Assembly: GCA_904374795.1 (NCBI GenBank)
Contig: CAJFEV010000006.1
Coordinates: 1-33,782, forward strand
Origin: an uncultured Bacilli bacterium
GTDB lineage: Bacteria > Bacillota_I > Bacilli_A > RF39 > UBA660
DNA length: 33,782 nucleotides
Reading direction: 5' to 3'
The position numbers were made by a program, and so were the translations under genes. The notes below the pieces were generated by a model. The model did not search any database, had not been told where the DNA came from, and saw nothing but the letters and a program-made list of their open reading frames with translations. Shown piece after piece: positions 25,447-33,764 of the stretch. Numbering within the stretch: position 1 is the first letter of the stretch; each line of letters opens with the position of its first letter.

Positions 25447-26604
25447 ATGAAAGCCTTGTTTCAAAAAATGGATAAACCATTACTTTTTTTCATGGTTTTA
25501 TATACAATTTTAGGTTTAGTAATGATTTTAAGTGCTTCAAGTGTATCAGCCGTATTACGTTACGGTGTTTCACCATCTTATTTTTTTATAAGACAGTTAA
25601 TCTTTGTAAGTGCAGCATTCTTAGTTGGGTTTATTATAGTTCTTAGAATTCCTACTAAAAAATATCGATTCTTGGCGCCTTTATATTTACTGATTGTTTT
25701 TTCTTTATTATTCTTAGTTTTTGGTTATGGAATCGTTGGTGGTGGAGCCCAAAGTTGGCTAGATTTAGGATTTTTTAATTTGCAACCAACCGAATTTGCT
25801 AAAACTGCATTAATCCTTTATATGGCTGTTTTTTACGAAAAAAGTATTAAAAAGAAAAAGCCTTTTGTCTATAATTTTATCCCGATTATTTTTGCATTAA
25901 TAATTTTCTTCCTTGTAGCAATGCAACCGGATTTTGGTGGGGCGGTAATTATTGCAGGGATTGTTTTCTTTATATTTTTGGTTATTCCTTTTGAAAAAGA
26001 TAGCAAAGTGCAGATTATAAAATATTTAGGCTTTGCGGCAATTATAGGCGGGATTGTCCTTCTATATAGCGGCTCAGATCTCTTTAACAGTACGCAGTTG
26101 GCTAGATTAAAATTTCAAGAGCCTTGCCAAAGATATATGGAAGATACTGGGTATCAGGTATGTAATGGATTTATTGCTTTTCATAACGGAGGATTATTTG
26201 GCGTCGGATTAGGAAATTCAAGTCAAAAATATTTGTATTTACCAGAAGCGCATACCGACTTTATTTATCCAATATTAGTAGAAGAATTAGGCTTAATTGT
26301 AGGAATACTGGTATTGCTAGGATACGGGTATATGTTATATCGAATTTTAAAAATAGCAAAATCTGCTGATTGCATACGAAACGCCATAATTTGTTATGGA
26401 GCATTTATGTTGATATTATTACACTTATTAGTGAACTTTTTAGGAACATTGGCACTAATTCCATTAACCGGTGTACCTCTTCCATTTTTAAGCTATGGTG
26501 GAAGCTTTAATATGAATGTTATTTTAATTCTTTTTGTAGTCGAAAGAATCGCAATCGAAAATAAACAAAATCAAGAAAAAAGAGAATTAGCTTTATTAAA
26601 ATAA
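25447..26604 (+). CDS. FtsW/RodA/SpoVE-family peptidoglycan glycosyltransferase
   Basis: Polymerises lipid II into glycan strands with a class B penicillin-binding protein. The 386-codon gene encodes about ten membrane helices and the SEDS motifs GGGAQSWLDLG, LQPTEFAKTALIL, QPDFGGAVI, LPEAHTDFIYPILVEELG and PFLSYGGS. It cannot be told from sequence alone whether it serves division (FtsW), elongation (RodA) or spores (SpoVE). FtsW is favoured by 'LSASSVSA' near the start and by length. I start at 25447 after AGGTGA; the earlier in-frame ATG lies in the promoter. Confidence 0.93.
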   Translation: MKALFQKMDKPLLFFMVLYTILGLVMILSASSVSAVLRYGVSPSYFFIRQLIFVSAAFLVGFIIVLRIPTKKYRFLAPLYLLIVFSLLFLVFGYGIVGGGAQSWLDLGFFNLQPTEFAKTALILYMAVFYEKSIKKKKPFVYNFIPIIFALIIFFLVAMQPDFGGAVIIAGIVFFIFLVIPFEKDSKVQIIKYLGFAAIIGGIVLLYSGSDLFNSTQLARLKFQEPCQRYMEDTGYQVCNGFIAFHNGGLFGVGLGNSSQKYLYLPEAHTDFIYPILVEELGLIVGILVLLGYGYMLYRILKIAKSADCIRNAIICYGAFMLILLHLLVNFLGTLALIPLTGVPLPFLSYGGSFNMNVILILFVVERIAIENKQNQEKRELALLK

Positions 26605-26622
26605 AAAAATTCTCTTTTTTTG
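26576..26622 (+). terminator. terminator overlapping the end of the ftsW-family gene
   Basis: AAAAAAGAGAATT (26576-26588) pairs with AATTCTCTTTTTT (26608-26620). The left arm is coding sequence. Confidence 0.8.
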
Positions 26623-26701
26623 TGTAAAAAAAAAGGAAATTAAAGATTTTTTTTGAATGTATTAGTAGAAGAGATAAAAATCTTCTTAGAAAGGAGGAGC
26701 T

Positions 26702-27325
26702 ATGGAACAAATATTTAACTGGATTAAAGAGCAAAAAGTTCTTTGTGGATTTCTTTTTTTGATCATTCTTTGTGGTGTTTTTGCTAGTTTATATTTAGTT
26801 GAAGTAACAGCCGAAGAAGCTTACGTTTGTCCTAAAACAGAACCAACAGTAAGTGAAGAAGTAACAGACGAAATCATCGTAGATATTAAAGGCGCGGTCA
26901 AAAACCCAGGAATATATCGTGTCGAAAAAAACGCAATTGTTCAAGATATAATAACATTAGCTGGTGGATTAACTGCTGATGCAGATACATCAAATTTAAA
27001 CTTAAGCAAAAAAGTGACAGATGAAATGGTCATTACAGTATACACTCATGAAGAAGTAAAAGATTTGGAAAAACAAGATGCGATTGTTGAAACTGGAAAA
27101 GAAACGACAGAAAAAGAAGAAAATACACCAAGTGGGCTTGTATCAATTAATACAGCATCATTAGAAGAATTAATGACTTTACCAGGAATTGGTGAAGCAA
27201 AGGCAAAAAGTATTATTCAGTATCGTGAAAATTGTGGGAAATTCACAAAAAAAGAGGATCTATTAAATATTAGTGGTATCGGCGAGAAAGTCTATGCAGA
27301 ACTTGAAGCCTATATTACAATCTAA
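26702..27325 (+). CDS. comEA: competence protein ComEA
   Basis: Membrane-anchored DNA receptor for transformation. The 207-residue protein has one N-terminal membrane helix (about 14-33), an SLBB domain (about 58-118, IIVDIKGAVKNPGIYRV ... GGLTADAD) and a C-terminal helix-hairpin-helix DNA-binding domain (about 145-206, VSINTASLEELMTLPGIGEAKAKSII and ISGIGEKVYAEL). AAAGGAGGAG precedes the ATG. comEC starts within its last codons. Other uptake genes are not in this window. Confidence 0.95.
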   Translation: MEQIFNWIKEQKVLCGFLFLIILCGVFASLYLVEVTAEEAYVCPKTEPTVSEEVTDEIIVDIKGAVKNPGIYRVEKNAIVQDIITLAGGLTADADTSNLNLSKKVTDEMVITVYTHEEVKDLEKQDAIVETGKETTEKEENTPSGLVSINTASLEELMTLPGIGEAKAKSIIQYRENCGKFTKKEDLLNISGIGEKVYAELEAYITI

Positions 27326-29360
27326 TAAATTTTTAGTCATTCTTTTTGTTCTAACTTTTCTTTGGTGTTTCCTTTCATTTTCAATTTCTTCAAAAAGCAT
27401 TTTCTCTTCTGAACAGACTAAAATTGAAGGAAAAATATTCTCTTTTAAGGTGGATGGGAACTTTCTTTCAATTACTGTAGATGCCAAAGAAAAAATTCAA
27501 GCATTTTATTATTTCGATTCCTTAGAAGAAAAGACGAGGGTGGAAAGTACTTTAGGTTACGGGAAAAAGATAATTTTAGAAGGAACATTACAAAAGCCAT
27601 CCTCTTCTTCTATTCCTCATACCTTTGATTATAAAAAATATTTATCTTATCAAAAGATTTATTGGACAATGAGTGTTGATCGTTTAAGTATTTCTGATGG
27701 AGGAACAATATTCGAAAAAATAAAAACAAAGATATATCAATATATCTCGCAATTTCCTAATAAAGATTATTTATTAGCTTTATTACTTGGCAATACTTCG
27801 TATATGGATTTAACAGCAATTCAAGAAAATGGCATCAGTCATTTATTTGCAATATCCGGGATGCATATCTCTCTGTTTGCCGTTGTATTACAAAAAATAT
27901 TTAGAAAATTCGGGAAAAAAGGAGACATATTCATTTGCTTTTTCTTGCTTTTCTATGCTTTTTTAGTAGGATTCACGCCATCAGTCATGCGCAGTGTCTT
28001 ACTTTTTATCTTTTTGTTTTTAAATGATTTTTTTCATTTGAAATTATCAAAAATGCGTGTTTTTCTATGTACGTTCTCATTTTTGCTGATTGTAAATCCA
28101 TTTAACATAATGAACTTAGGCTTTCAATATTCCTTTTTAATATGCTTTACCTTCTTCTTTTTAAAACCAAGTAAAAACTATTGGGTAAACTTATTAAAAA
28201 CGAGTACTATAGCTTGTTTAGCAAGTATTCCTATCAGTGCGATTCATTTTTTTGAAATAAATTTTTTATCTATCATTTGGAATATATTTTTTGTGCCTTT
28301 TGTAACTTTTATTATGTATCCATTATGTTTTTTAGTAATGATATTTCCATTTGTTCAAGGACTACTAGAATTTAGCATTACCCTTTTTGAAGCGATGAAT
28401 ACGTGGTGTCAAAATATTACTCTAGGAGTAGTCGTAATTCCCTATATTTTACCAGGATTATGGATAATTTTTTATGTACTTCTTTTAAAATTTTTAAAGA
28501 AAAGCAAGAAGAAATATCTGCTTTTGGCTCTCATGTTTTTACTATGTGTAAAAGTAGGACCAAAAATAAATCCAAGTGCGTACATGTATTTTATAGATGT
28601 TGGTCAAGGGGATAGCAGCGTATTCATAAGTCCTTATCAAAAAGAGGTATTATTAATAGATACAGGTGGGAAAATAAACTATGCAACAGAAGAGTGGGAA
28701 AAAAGGAAAAATCAAGTGAAACTAAGTAATACAATTAAGACCTTTCTTTATTCGTTAGGAATATCAAAATTAGATTACTTAATTTTAACTCATGGAGATT
28801 ACGATCATATGGGCGAAGCAACAGAATTAGTAAAAAACTTTAAAATTCAAAACGTTTTATTTAACAAAGGAAAATATAATGCATTAGAAAAGGAATTGAT
28901 AAAAGAATTAGAAAAAAGAAAGATTCATTATACACAAGATGTTTCTAAAATTCCTTTAAAACAAAATATTTTTTATTTAGTAAACGCCAAAACATATAAT
29001 AATGAAAATGATAACTCAATTGTACTCTATACAAAGATAAATAATACTAAGTTTTTACTAATGGGAGATGCTGGGACAAGTGTAGAGGAAAACCTTTTAA
29101 AGAATATAAAATTTCAAAATATCGACTTTTTAAAAGTGGGACACCATGGAAGTGATAGCAGTACATCCGCATTTTTTGTAAATACAATAAAACCCATAAA
29201 TTCCATTATTTCAGTTGGAAAAAATAATCGTTATGGACATCCGACTTCTAAAGTTTTAGATAATTTAAAAAAGACGAAAATCTATAGAACAGACCGAGAT
29301 GGAACAATCAAGATAAAACTGGATAAAAGAAAAACAGTAATTCAAACCTATCCTTCATAA
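27294..29360 (+). CDS. comEC: DNA internalization channel ComEC
   Basis: Carries single-stranded DNA across the membrane. The roughly 688-residue protein has an N-terminal outside domain (OB-like), the Competence domain with many helices (GNTSYM, FAISGMHISLFA, GFTPSVMRSVLLF) and a C-terminal metallo-beta-lactamase domain (DVGQGDSS, LTHGDYDHMGEA, VGHHGSDSSTS). The metal-binding HxDxDH reads H-G-D-Y-D-H and is intact. I prefer ATG 27294 over GTG 27273; both are inside comEA. Overlap of 32 bp indicates coupled translation. Length is a little below B. subtilis ComEC. Confidence 0.94.
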   Translation: MQNLKPILQSNKFLVILFVLTFLWCFLSFSISSKSIFSSEQTKIEGKIFSFKVDGNFLSITVDAKEKIQAFYYFDSLEEKTRVESTLGYGKKIILEGTLQKPSSSSIPHTFDYKKYLSYQKIYWTMSVDRLSISDGGTIFEKIKTKIYQYISQFPNKDYLLALLLGNTSYMDLTAIQENGISHLFAISGMHISLFAVVLQKIFRKFGKKGDIFICFFLLFYAFLVGFTPSVMRSVLLFIFLFLNDFFHLKLSKMRVFLCTFSFLLIVNPFNIMNLGFQYSFLICFTFFFLKPSKNYWVNLLKTSTIACLASIPISAIHFFEINFLSIIWNIFFVPFVTFIMYPLCFLVMIFPFVQGLLEFSITLFEAMNTWCQNITLGVVVIPYILPGLWIIFYVLLLKFLKKSKKKYLLLALMFLLCVKVGPKINPSAYMYFIDVGQGDSSVFISPYQKEVLLIDTGGKINYATEEWEKRKNQVKLSNTIKTFLYSLGISKLDYLILTHGDYDHMGEATELVKNFKIQNVLFNKGKYNALEKELIKELEKRKIHYTQDVSKIPLKQNIFYLVNAKTYNNENDNSIVLYTKINNTKFLLMGDAGTSVEENLLKNIKFQNIDFLKVGHHGSDSSTSAFFVNTIKPINSIISVGKNNRYGHPTSKVLDNLKKTKIYRTDRDGTIKIKLDKRKTVIQTYPS

Positions 29361-29402
29361 AAAAAGAATGAGAAACATTTTTACCCTAAAACAAAAGAAC
29401 TA

Positions 29403-29411
29403 TGATAAAAT
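29403..29411 (+). promoter_or_regulatory. holA extended -10 promoter
   Basis: TGA-TAAAAT, 15 nt before the ATG; ribosome binding site GGTGGG between them. Confidence 0.45.
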
Positions 29412-29426
29412 AAAAACGGTGGGAAT

Positions 29427-30359
29427 ATGAACATTTATTTAGTAAAAAGTGATTCAAGAGTGCTAATTGAAGAAGAATTAAAAAAATTAATACCTAAAGA
29501 TCAGATTTCAATTAGTTATGTGTACGATAAAAACTTAGAAAATATTTTAGAAGAGGCATCTTATGTTTCTTTGTTTGATGAAAAAAAATATCTTATGGTA
29601 AAAAATGCAAATTTTTTTGGTAAAGAAAAATTGAGTGAAAAAGAAACCAAATTATTAAACGAATATTTAGAACATCCATATGCAAATACCATTTTATTTT
29701 TTATTACTTATGAAGAAATTGATAAAAGAAAAGGGTATACCAAAAAAATAATAGAAACATATTCATATAAAGAACTAAATGCGCCAAAAGGATATGAACT
29801 TACAAATGAAATAAAAAAAAGAACAAGCAATTATAAAATACCAGACAATGCGATTAAATATTTAATTGAAGCATCTTTAAACAATTTCGATTTAATTATG
29901 AATGAAATTTCAAAATTTTCTCTTTTATTTTCGAAAAACGATTCCATTTCTTTATATCAAATGAAAGAGATAGTAGCTCAAAACACAAATGAAAATCTTT
30001 TTAAATTTACAGATGCCGTGATAAATAAAAATATGAAAGAAACCTTCAAACTTTTAAATGATTTTCTCAATTTAAAAATGGATACCTTACAATTATCGAA
30101 TCTATTAATTCGAGAATTCCGTTTATTGTTCTATTATAAAATTTATGAAAAAAAACAATTTGCCAATAAAGAAATTGGAAAAAATTTAGGTTTACAAGAT
30201 TGGCAAGTAAACAAAATTATGAAAAATGCTGTGAACTTCCATGAGGATGATTTAAAAGCATCTTTACTTTCTTTGTCAAAAATGGATTATCAAATAAAAT
30301 CGGGTAATCAAGATAAAACTATGGCTTTATATAACTTTTTAATAGAATATTTTGCTTAA
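29427..30359 (+). CDS. holA: DNA polymerase III delta subunit
   Basis: Opens the sliding clamp as part of the clamp loader. The 310-residue protein shows the delta order: an N-terminal domain starting MNIYLVKSD and IEEELKKLI, a second domain with YLVEASLNNFDLIMNEISKF-like sequence (here YLIEASLNNFDLIMNEI), and a helical C-terminal collar domain with LLIREFRLLFYYKI and LGLQDWQVNKIM. Context comEC-holA is widely conserved in Bacillota, where rpsT often follows; here a strong terminator follows. Sequence identity in this family is low, but motif spacing and context agree. Confidence 0.93.
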   Translation: MNIYLVKSDSRVLIEEELKKLIPKDQISISYVYDKNLENILEEASYVSLFDEKKYLMVKNANFFGKEKLSEKETKLLNEYLEHPYANTILFFITYEEIDKRKGYTKKIIETYSYKELNAPKGYELTNEIKKRTSNYKIPDNAIKYLIEASLNNFDLIMNEISKFSLLFSKNDSISLYQMKEIVAQNTNENLFKFTDAVINKNMKETFKLLNDFLNLKMDTLQLSNLLIREFRLLFYYKIYEKKQFANKEIGKNLGLQDWQVNKIMKNAVNFHEDDLKASLLSLSKMDYQIKSGNQDKTMALYNFLIEYFA

Positions 30360-30382
30360 ATTCACAAGATAATTTTAATATA

Positions 30383-30419
30383 AAAAAGAACAAACACTTT
30401 TTTTGCGTTTGTTCTTTTT
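30383..30419. terminator. bidirectional terminator between holA and rnhC
   Basis: AAAAAGAACAAAC / GTTTGTTCTTTTT, a 13-bp stem with an 11-nt loop. The rnhC stop lies within its edge. Confidence 0.88.
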
Positions 30420-31350
30420 ATAAATACATTTTTAATTTTTCAGTATTTTTAAAATTTAACTTAGCAATGTCATTTAATTTTTCTTCGCCATATTTTTGTA
30501 CAATTTCAGCTGCTAATTTATCTACATCTTCGCCAGCTCCCTTTAAAATAGGAGTGTGTATTTCATCAGAAATCTCATTCATTTTTAAAAGAAAAATATA
30601 ACGACTAATGCAACTTGAAACAGCAACGGATGCGCATTTACTTTCTGCTTTAGTTGTAAAATCAATATCCGTAACCTTTTCGTGTGCTTCTTTAATATGC
30701 TCAAAATATTTAGCAGGATATACAAACTGATCTACCACAATCTTATCGTATTCAGGTTGTCTTTTCTTCATTTCTACCAAAACCTTATTATGTAAAATAG
30801 CTTTGATTTTATTCATATTATAACCCATTTTTTGATATTTATTATATTCTTTATTTGTTAAAATAAAAGTACAATGAGGGATTTCTTTAATAAGAGTAGG
30901 TGCGATACTAATAATCTTCTCATCAGTTAAAACTTTAGAATCACGAACTCCCAATTCTTCAACAAAATCAATCTTTTCCTTAGAAACATAAGAAGCAGTT
31001 ACGACAATCGGGCCAAAATAATCGCCCGTACCAACTTCATCTGAACCAATTGTACTTTGTTTATACATTTTTGTTCTTTCCTTTTTCTCTTTTTCACGTT
31101 TCTTTTCAGCCTCATAAATATTAATACTTTTACCGGTTAGCTTTTTCTCCATTTCTGACCACATCTTTGCATCTATATCCGCACTTATTCCTTGAAACAT
31201 AACTTTACCAGATTCATAAAGCGTTACAATGGTATCTGCATCCATAGCTTGAAACACAGCATAAGGAGGTGTTTTTTCTCGCCGTAAAGGTTCATAATAC
31301 TTGACCATTTTTTCTTTTAACTTGTCACTTACTTTAAATACTATTGTCAT
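30418..31350 (-). CDS. rnhC: ribonuclease HIII
   Basis: Cuts RNA in RNA/DNA hybrids. The 310-residue protein has the N-terminal TBP-like DUF3378 domain that separates RNase HIII from HII (about 1-80), a charged linker and the RNase H core with D104-E105 in GSDEVGTGDYFGP, the Asp of VRDSKVL and the Asp of IVVDQF. GGTGGTGAAG lies before the ATG and a promoter is at 31368-31396. In Bacillus, rnhC is next to zapA and cvpA-like genes; here cvpA is one gene away on the other strand. Confidence 0.95.
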   Translation of the reverse strand: MTIVFKVSDKLKEKMVKYYEPLRREKTPPYAVFQAMDADTIVTLYESGKVMFQGISADIDAKMWSEMEKKLTGKSINIYEAEKKREKEKKERTKMYKQSTIGSDEVGTGDYFGPIVVTASYVSKEKIDFVEELGVRDSKVLTDEKIISIAPTLIKEIPHCTFILTNKEYNKYQKMGYNMNKIKAILHNKVLVEMKKRQPEYDKIVVDQFVYPAKYFEHIKEAHEKVTDIDFTTKAESKCASVAVSSCISRYIFLLKMNEISDEIHTPILKGAGEDVDKLAAEIVQKYGEEKLNDIAKLNFKNTEKLKMYL

Positions 31351-31367
31351 TATTCTTCACCACCTTC

Positions 31368-31396
31368 ATTTTACTAAATTTTTTCATATTTGTCTA
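31368..31396 (-). promoter_or_regulatory. rnhC promoter
   Basis: Minus strand TAGACA (31391-31396), 17-bp spacer, TAAAAT (31368-31373). Confidence 0.6.
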
Positions 31397-31402
31397 TTTT
31401 CA

Positions 31403-31436
31403 TATGCATTGGTTTTACTCGTTTTAAAGATGCATA
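31403..31436. repeat. TATGCAT/ATGCATA inverted repeat
   Basis: TATGCAT (31403-31409) and ATGCATA (31430-31436), separated by 20 bp, directly upstream of the rnhC -35. No T-run follows on either strand. It might be a binding site or the stem of a weak hairpin after the upstream gene. Confidence 0.3.
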
Positions 31437-31437
31437 A

Positions 31438-31866
31438 TTATCCTCTAAAAAAGTAATTGGACATTTTTGCAAAAGAATCATGAGCATACTTTTTCACTTC
31501 TTTTTTGAAAGGATCAGGTAAGGTCTGAGCAAATTCATAAATCATTTCGATGTAATCTTTTGGCGTAAAATCCTGTTTAGATAAACGTTTTTGAAATTCA
31601 GATTCCTCATAATCTTCAGTAATTTTAAATGCTTTGAAAAGAATAGGATTTGTAAACTTAGCAATAAAATGATAATCACTTAAATTATTTTCAGTAGCTA
31701 TAAGTGGTGAGGAATAAAAATGACGAGAAAAAGACTTATGAAAAAAACTTTCTTTACCTAATTCTGCTAGCATTTCTTTGATATTTTCTAAATCATTCTT
31801 ATAAAAAGGGCTTTTCTTGTCTAAGGCTTTTTTTCTTTTTTTGATTTCTTCATAATTCCAACTCAT
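31438..31866 (-). CDS. unknown soluble alpha-helical protein
   Basis: I do not recognise the family. The 142-residue protein (from ATG 31866, which has GGTGAATTTT upstream) has no signal or membrane helix. It is rich in charged and aromatic residues, with likely helices at about 2-20, 24-36 and 90-125. 'FSRHFYSSPLIATENNLSDYHFIAKFTNPILF' near the middle is the most distinctive part. The longer in-frame start at 31926 lies upstream of the putative promoter (31883-31914) and is rejected. It stands alone between rnhC and the divergent cvpA. Confidence 0.7.
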   Translation of the reverse strand: MSWNYEEIKKRKKALDKKSPFYKNDLENIKEMLAELGKESFFHKSFSRHFYSSPLIATENNLSDYHFIAKFTNPILFKAFKITEDYEESEFQKRLSKQDFTPKDYIEMIYEFAQTLPDPFKKEVKKYAHDSFAKMSNYFFRG

Positions 31867-31882
31867 AAAATTCACCATACGA

Positions 31883-31914
31883 TTTATAACAAAAGTATTC
31901 TTATGAATTGTCAA
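31883..31914 (-). promoter_or_regulatory. possible promoter of the unknown gene
   Basis: Minus strand TTGACA (31909-31914), 20-bp spacer and TGT-TATAAA (31883-31891). The spacer is long, but the -10 is extended. Confidence 0.35.
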
Positions 31915-31920
31915 AAATTT

Positions 31921-31949
31921 TTGCATTTTCTTAACGAATCGATTATACT
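31921..31949 (+). promoter_or_regulatory. cvpA-trxA promoter
   Basis: TTGCAT (31921-31926), 17-bp spacer, TATACT (31944-31949), then AGGAGG at 31962-31967. Confidence 0.65.
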
Positions 31950-31974
31950 ATTTAGTAGAGTAGGAGGAAAAAAG

Positions 31975-32682
31975 ATGTCTTTGATGATTGATATAATCAT
32001 AATACTAATTTTACTTGCCGGTGCGATTGCTGGTTTTAAAAGAGGAGTTATTAAAAGTGCTACCATGTTTATTGGGGCAATCCTTGTGATTATATTGGCC
32101 TTTAGTCTGAAAAATCCAGTCTCAAAAATTTTATATTCATTTTTACCGTTCTTTAATTTTGCTGGGGATTTTACTGGATTGACTACATTAAATATAATCA
32201 TTTACGAAGCAATAGCGTTTGTATTAGTTTATGTGGTTTTAATGGCAATTTTACAAATCATTGTTAAAATTACAGGTTTATTTGAACACATTTTGAATTT
32301 TACTATAATATTAGGAATTCCATCAAAACTATTAGGTGCGGTTTTCGGATTTTTTGAGGCATACTTATTTGCTTTTGTTGCTTTATTTTTACTAAATCAA
32401 ATTCCAGCAACCAATGCATTTGTAAGTGAAAGCACATTTGCTTCAAAAATTACAAGTTCAAGTCCAATTCTATCAAACGTAACGAGTAGTTACTATGATG
32501 CATTTGAAGAAATTTTAAGTATTAAAGATCAGAATATGGCTGATAAAGAAGAATACAATCGAAAGTGTTTGGACATTTTATTAAAATATGGTATTGTAGA
32601 TATAAATTCTGCTGAGGATTTACTTGAAAGTGGTAAATTGGTAATTCCTGATGCAGATAGTATATTAGATAAATATAGATAG
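31975..32682 (+). CDS. cvpA: CvpA-family membrane protein
   Basis: CvpA-type proteins (named for colicin V production) have four membrane helices; Bacillus YshB is a member. The 235-residue protein begins MIDIIIILILLAGAIAGFKRGVIKS, the typical first helix and GxkrGxi motif, with further helices at about 25-45, 65-90 and 110-135. It has a longer soluble C-terminal tail of about 85 residues than the minimal family. Start ATG 31975 follows AGGAGG by 7 nt; the earlier in-frame start lies before the promoter. trxA follows after 13 bp. Confidence 0.88.
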   Translation: MSLMIDIIIILILLAGAIAGFKRGVIKSATMFIGAILVIILAFSLKNPVSKILYSFLPFFNFAGDFTGLTTLNIIIYEAIAFVLVYVVLMAILQIIVKITGLFEHILNFTIILGIPSKLLGAVFGFFEAYLFAFVALFLLNQIPATNAFVSESTFASKITSSSPILSNVTSSYYDAFEEILSIKDQNMADKEEYNRKCLDILLKYGIVDINSAEDLLESGKLVIPDADSILDKYR

Positions 32683-32695
32683 GAGAAAAGAGAAT

Positions 32696-32986
32696 ATGAT
32701 AAAATATTTAAAAGATGAAAATTTTGAAGAAGAAATAAAAAATGGAAAAGTTTTAGTAGATTTTTATGCTGACTGGTGTGGCCCTTGTAAAGCCCTAGGC
32801 GAAATTTTAGAAACAGTAGATAACATAAATATCTTAAAAATCAATGTGGATGAACATCAAGATTTAGCGATTCAATTCGGCGTTATGTCTATTCCAACAA
32901 TTCTTTTATTTGAAGACGGAAAGCAAAAAAAGAAAAATATCGGTTTAATGAATAAAGAGGATCTAGAACATTGGATTGAAGATTAA
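32696..32986 (+). CDS. trxA: thioredoxin-like protein
   Basis: Small dithiol oxidoreductase. The 96-residue protein has the active site W-C28-G-P-C31-K, VDFYADWCGPC before it and the cis-proline loop SIPTILLF. At 96 residues it is slightly shorter than standard thioredoxin (about 105), missing a few residues of the first helix. AGGAG precedes the ATG and a good terminator follows. Co-transcription with cvpA is likely. Partners such as thioredoxin reductase are not in the window. Confidence 0.92.
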   Translation: MIKYLKDENFEEEIKNGKVLVDFYADWCGPCKALGEILETVDNINILKINVDEHQDLAIQFGVMSIPTILLFEDGKQKKKNIGLMNKEDLEHWIED

Positions 32987-33001
32987 ATTTTAAGGTTTGT
33001 C

Positions 33002-33032
33002 AAAAGCGGTCATAGATTTCTATGCCGCTTTT
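33002..33032 (+). terminator. terminator of cvpA-trxA
   Basis: AAAAGCGG and CCGCTTTT plus an inner CATAG/CTATG stem with ATTT loop; one bulged T at 33010. Confidence 0.85.
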
Positions 33033-33062
33033 ACTATTTGTCTTGAAAACAGAGAAAAAATT

Positions 33063-33090
33063 TTGACAAATGATCTTTTTTTGATAAAAT
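33063..33090 (+). promoter_or_regulatory. promoter placing transcription start at the ATG
   Basis: TTGACA (33063-33068), a 16-bp spacer and TGA-TAAAAT (-10 at 33085-33090). The expected start, 7 nt further, is 33097, the first base of the start codon. Confidence 0.65.
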
Positions 33091-33096
33091 ACTTAC

Positions 33097-33564
33097 ATGG
33101 AGATATTTAGTCAAAAAGAATTTAATCTTAAACAAGTAGAATATTTTGAATTGTTCAATCAAAATATGATTGAAGAAGAACAAATCACTTATGAAAAACC
33201 CAAGTTTGGCGAGATATGGATTTGTAAAATTCCAGTTCTAATAGTAGGGGAGGAAGTATTTTTCAAAACAATGAAACGTCCCGTTTTAATAATTGATGAT
33301 ACTCATGAAAACTTTATGAAAAATGATACCAAAAATTATTATGGACTAAAAATAACTTCTCAAAAAGATTCTTATCAAAGAATAAAAATTGAAAATTTAA
33401 CAAATACAGGCTTATATAAAGAATCTTTTATCCGCATTGAACTTCCCATAAAAATTGAACAAGAACAGTTCTTATATCGAATAGGTATTTATGATAAAGA
33501 AAAAGTAGAGAAAATTAAAAAGAAAATTTTAAAAAAACTAAAAGAGGATTCTTGGACTGAATAA
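33097..33564 (+). CDS. orphan MazF/PemK-like protein, probably leaderless
   Basis: A 155-residue protein. After about 38 residues it follows the MazF/PemK beta-barrel pattern: KPKFGEIWICKIP, the KRPVLIIDD strand, 'YYGLKITSQ', then GLYKESFIRIELPIKIE and YRIGIYDKEKVEKI, which correspond to the usual 'GdIw', 'RPvlVis', 'plTs', 'gL.kpS.v' and 'iG.l..e.l..i' elements. MazF proteins are RNA endonucleases paired with an antitoxin. No antitoxin gene is next to it: upstream is the trxA terminator, downstream a truncated frame. No ribosome binding site is present. Assignment is by pattern only. Confidence 0.6.
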   Translation: MEIFSQKEFNLKQVEYFELFNQNMIEEEQITYEKPKFGEIWICKIPVLIVGEEVFFKTMKRPVLIIDDTHENFMKNDTKNYYGLKITSQKDSYQRIKIENLTNTGLYKESFIRIELPIKIEQEQFLYRIGIYDKEKVEKIKKKILKKLKEDSWTE

Positions 33565-33589
33565 ATTTCTAAATGAATAAGTAAAGAAA

Positions 33590-33697
33590 GTGGATGAGTT
33601 AAATGAACGATATTCAAAAATTTTACAGTTTTATGTATTAGGAAATAAATTAAAAACAACGATTTTAAATAATTATAAAATTTATAGGTTAATTTAA
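33590..33697 (+). pseudogene. truncated 35-codon frame, possible HD-domain protein N-terminus
   Basis: From GTG 33590 the frame reads VDELNERYSKILQFYVLGNKLKTTI and so on, ending TAA at 33695-33697. 'FYVLGNKLKTTI' resembles the first helix of small HD-domain hydrolases, which normally continue with a long histidine-rich core that is missing. The stop falls within the 22-bp terminal repeat. Start signal is weak. It may be an interrupted gene end or a chance frame. Confidence 0.3.
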
Positions 33698-33726
33698 GTT
33701 CGGATATTCGAAATAGATATTCGAAT
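33691..33726. repeat. TTCGAATAT repeat, right copies in inverted orientation
   Basis: 33691-33712 is the reverse complement of 39-60 with one mismatch in 22. A half copy, GATATTCGAAT (33716-33726), matches the reverse of 38-48. Confidence 0.6.
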
Positions 33727-33730
33727 TTTG

Positions 33731-33764
33731 AAAAATAGGCAGATAAATACAATGCCTATTTTTT
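33731..33764. terminator. terminator-like hairpin
   Basis: AAAAATAGGC / GCCTATTTTT, 10-bp stem with a 13-nt loop and T-run on both strands; just after the right repeat. Confidence 0.7.
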
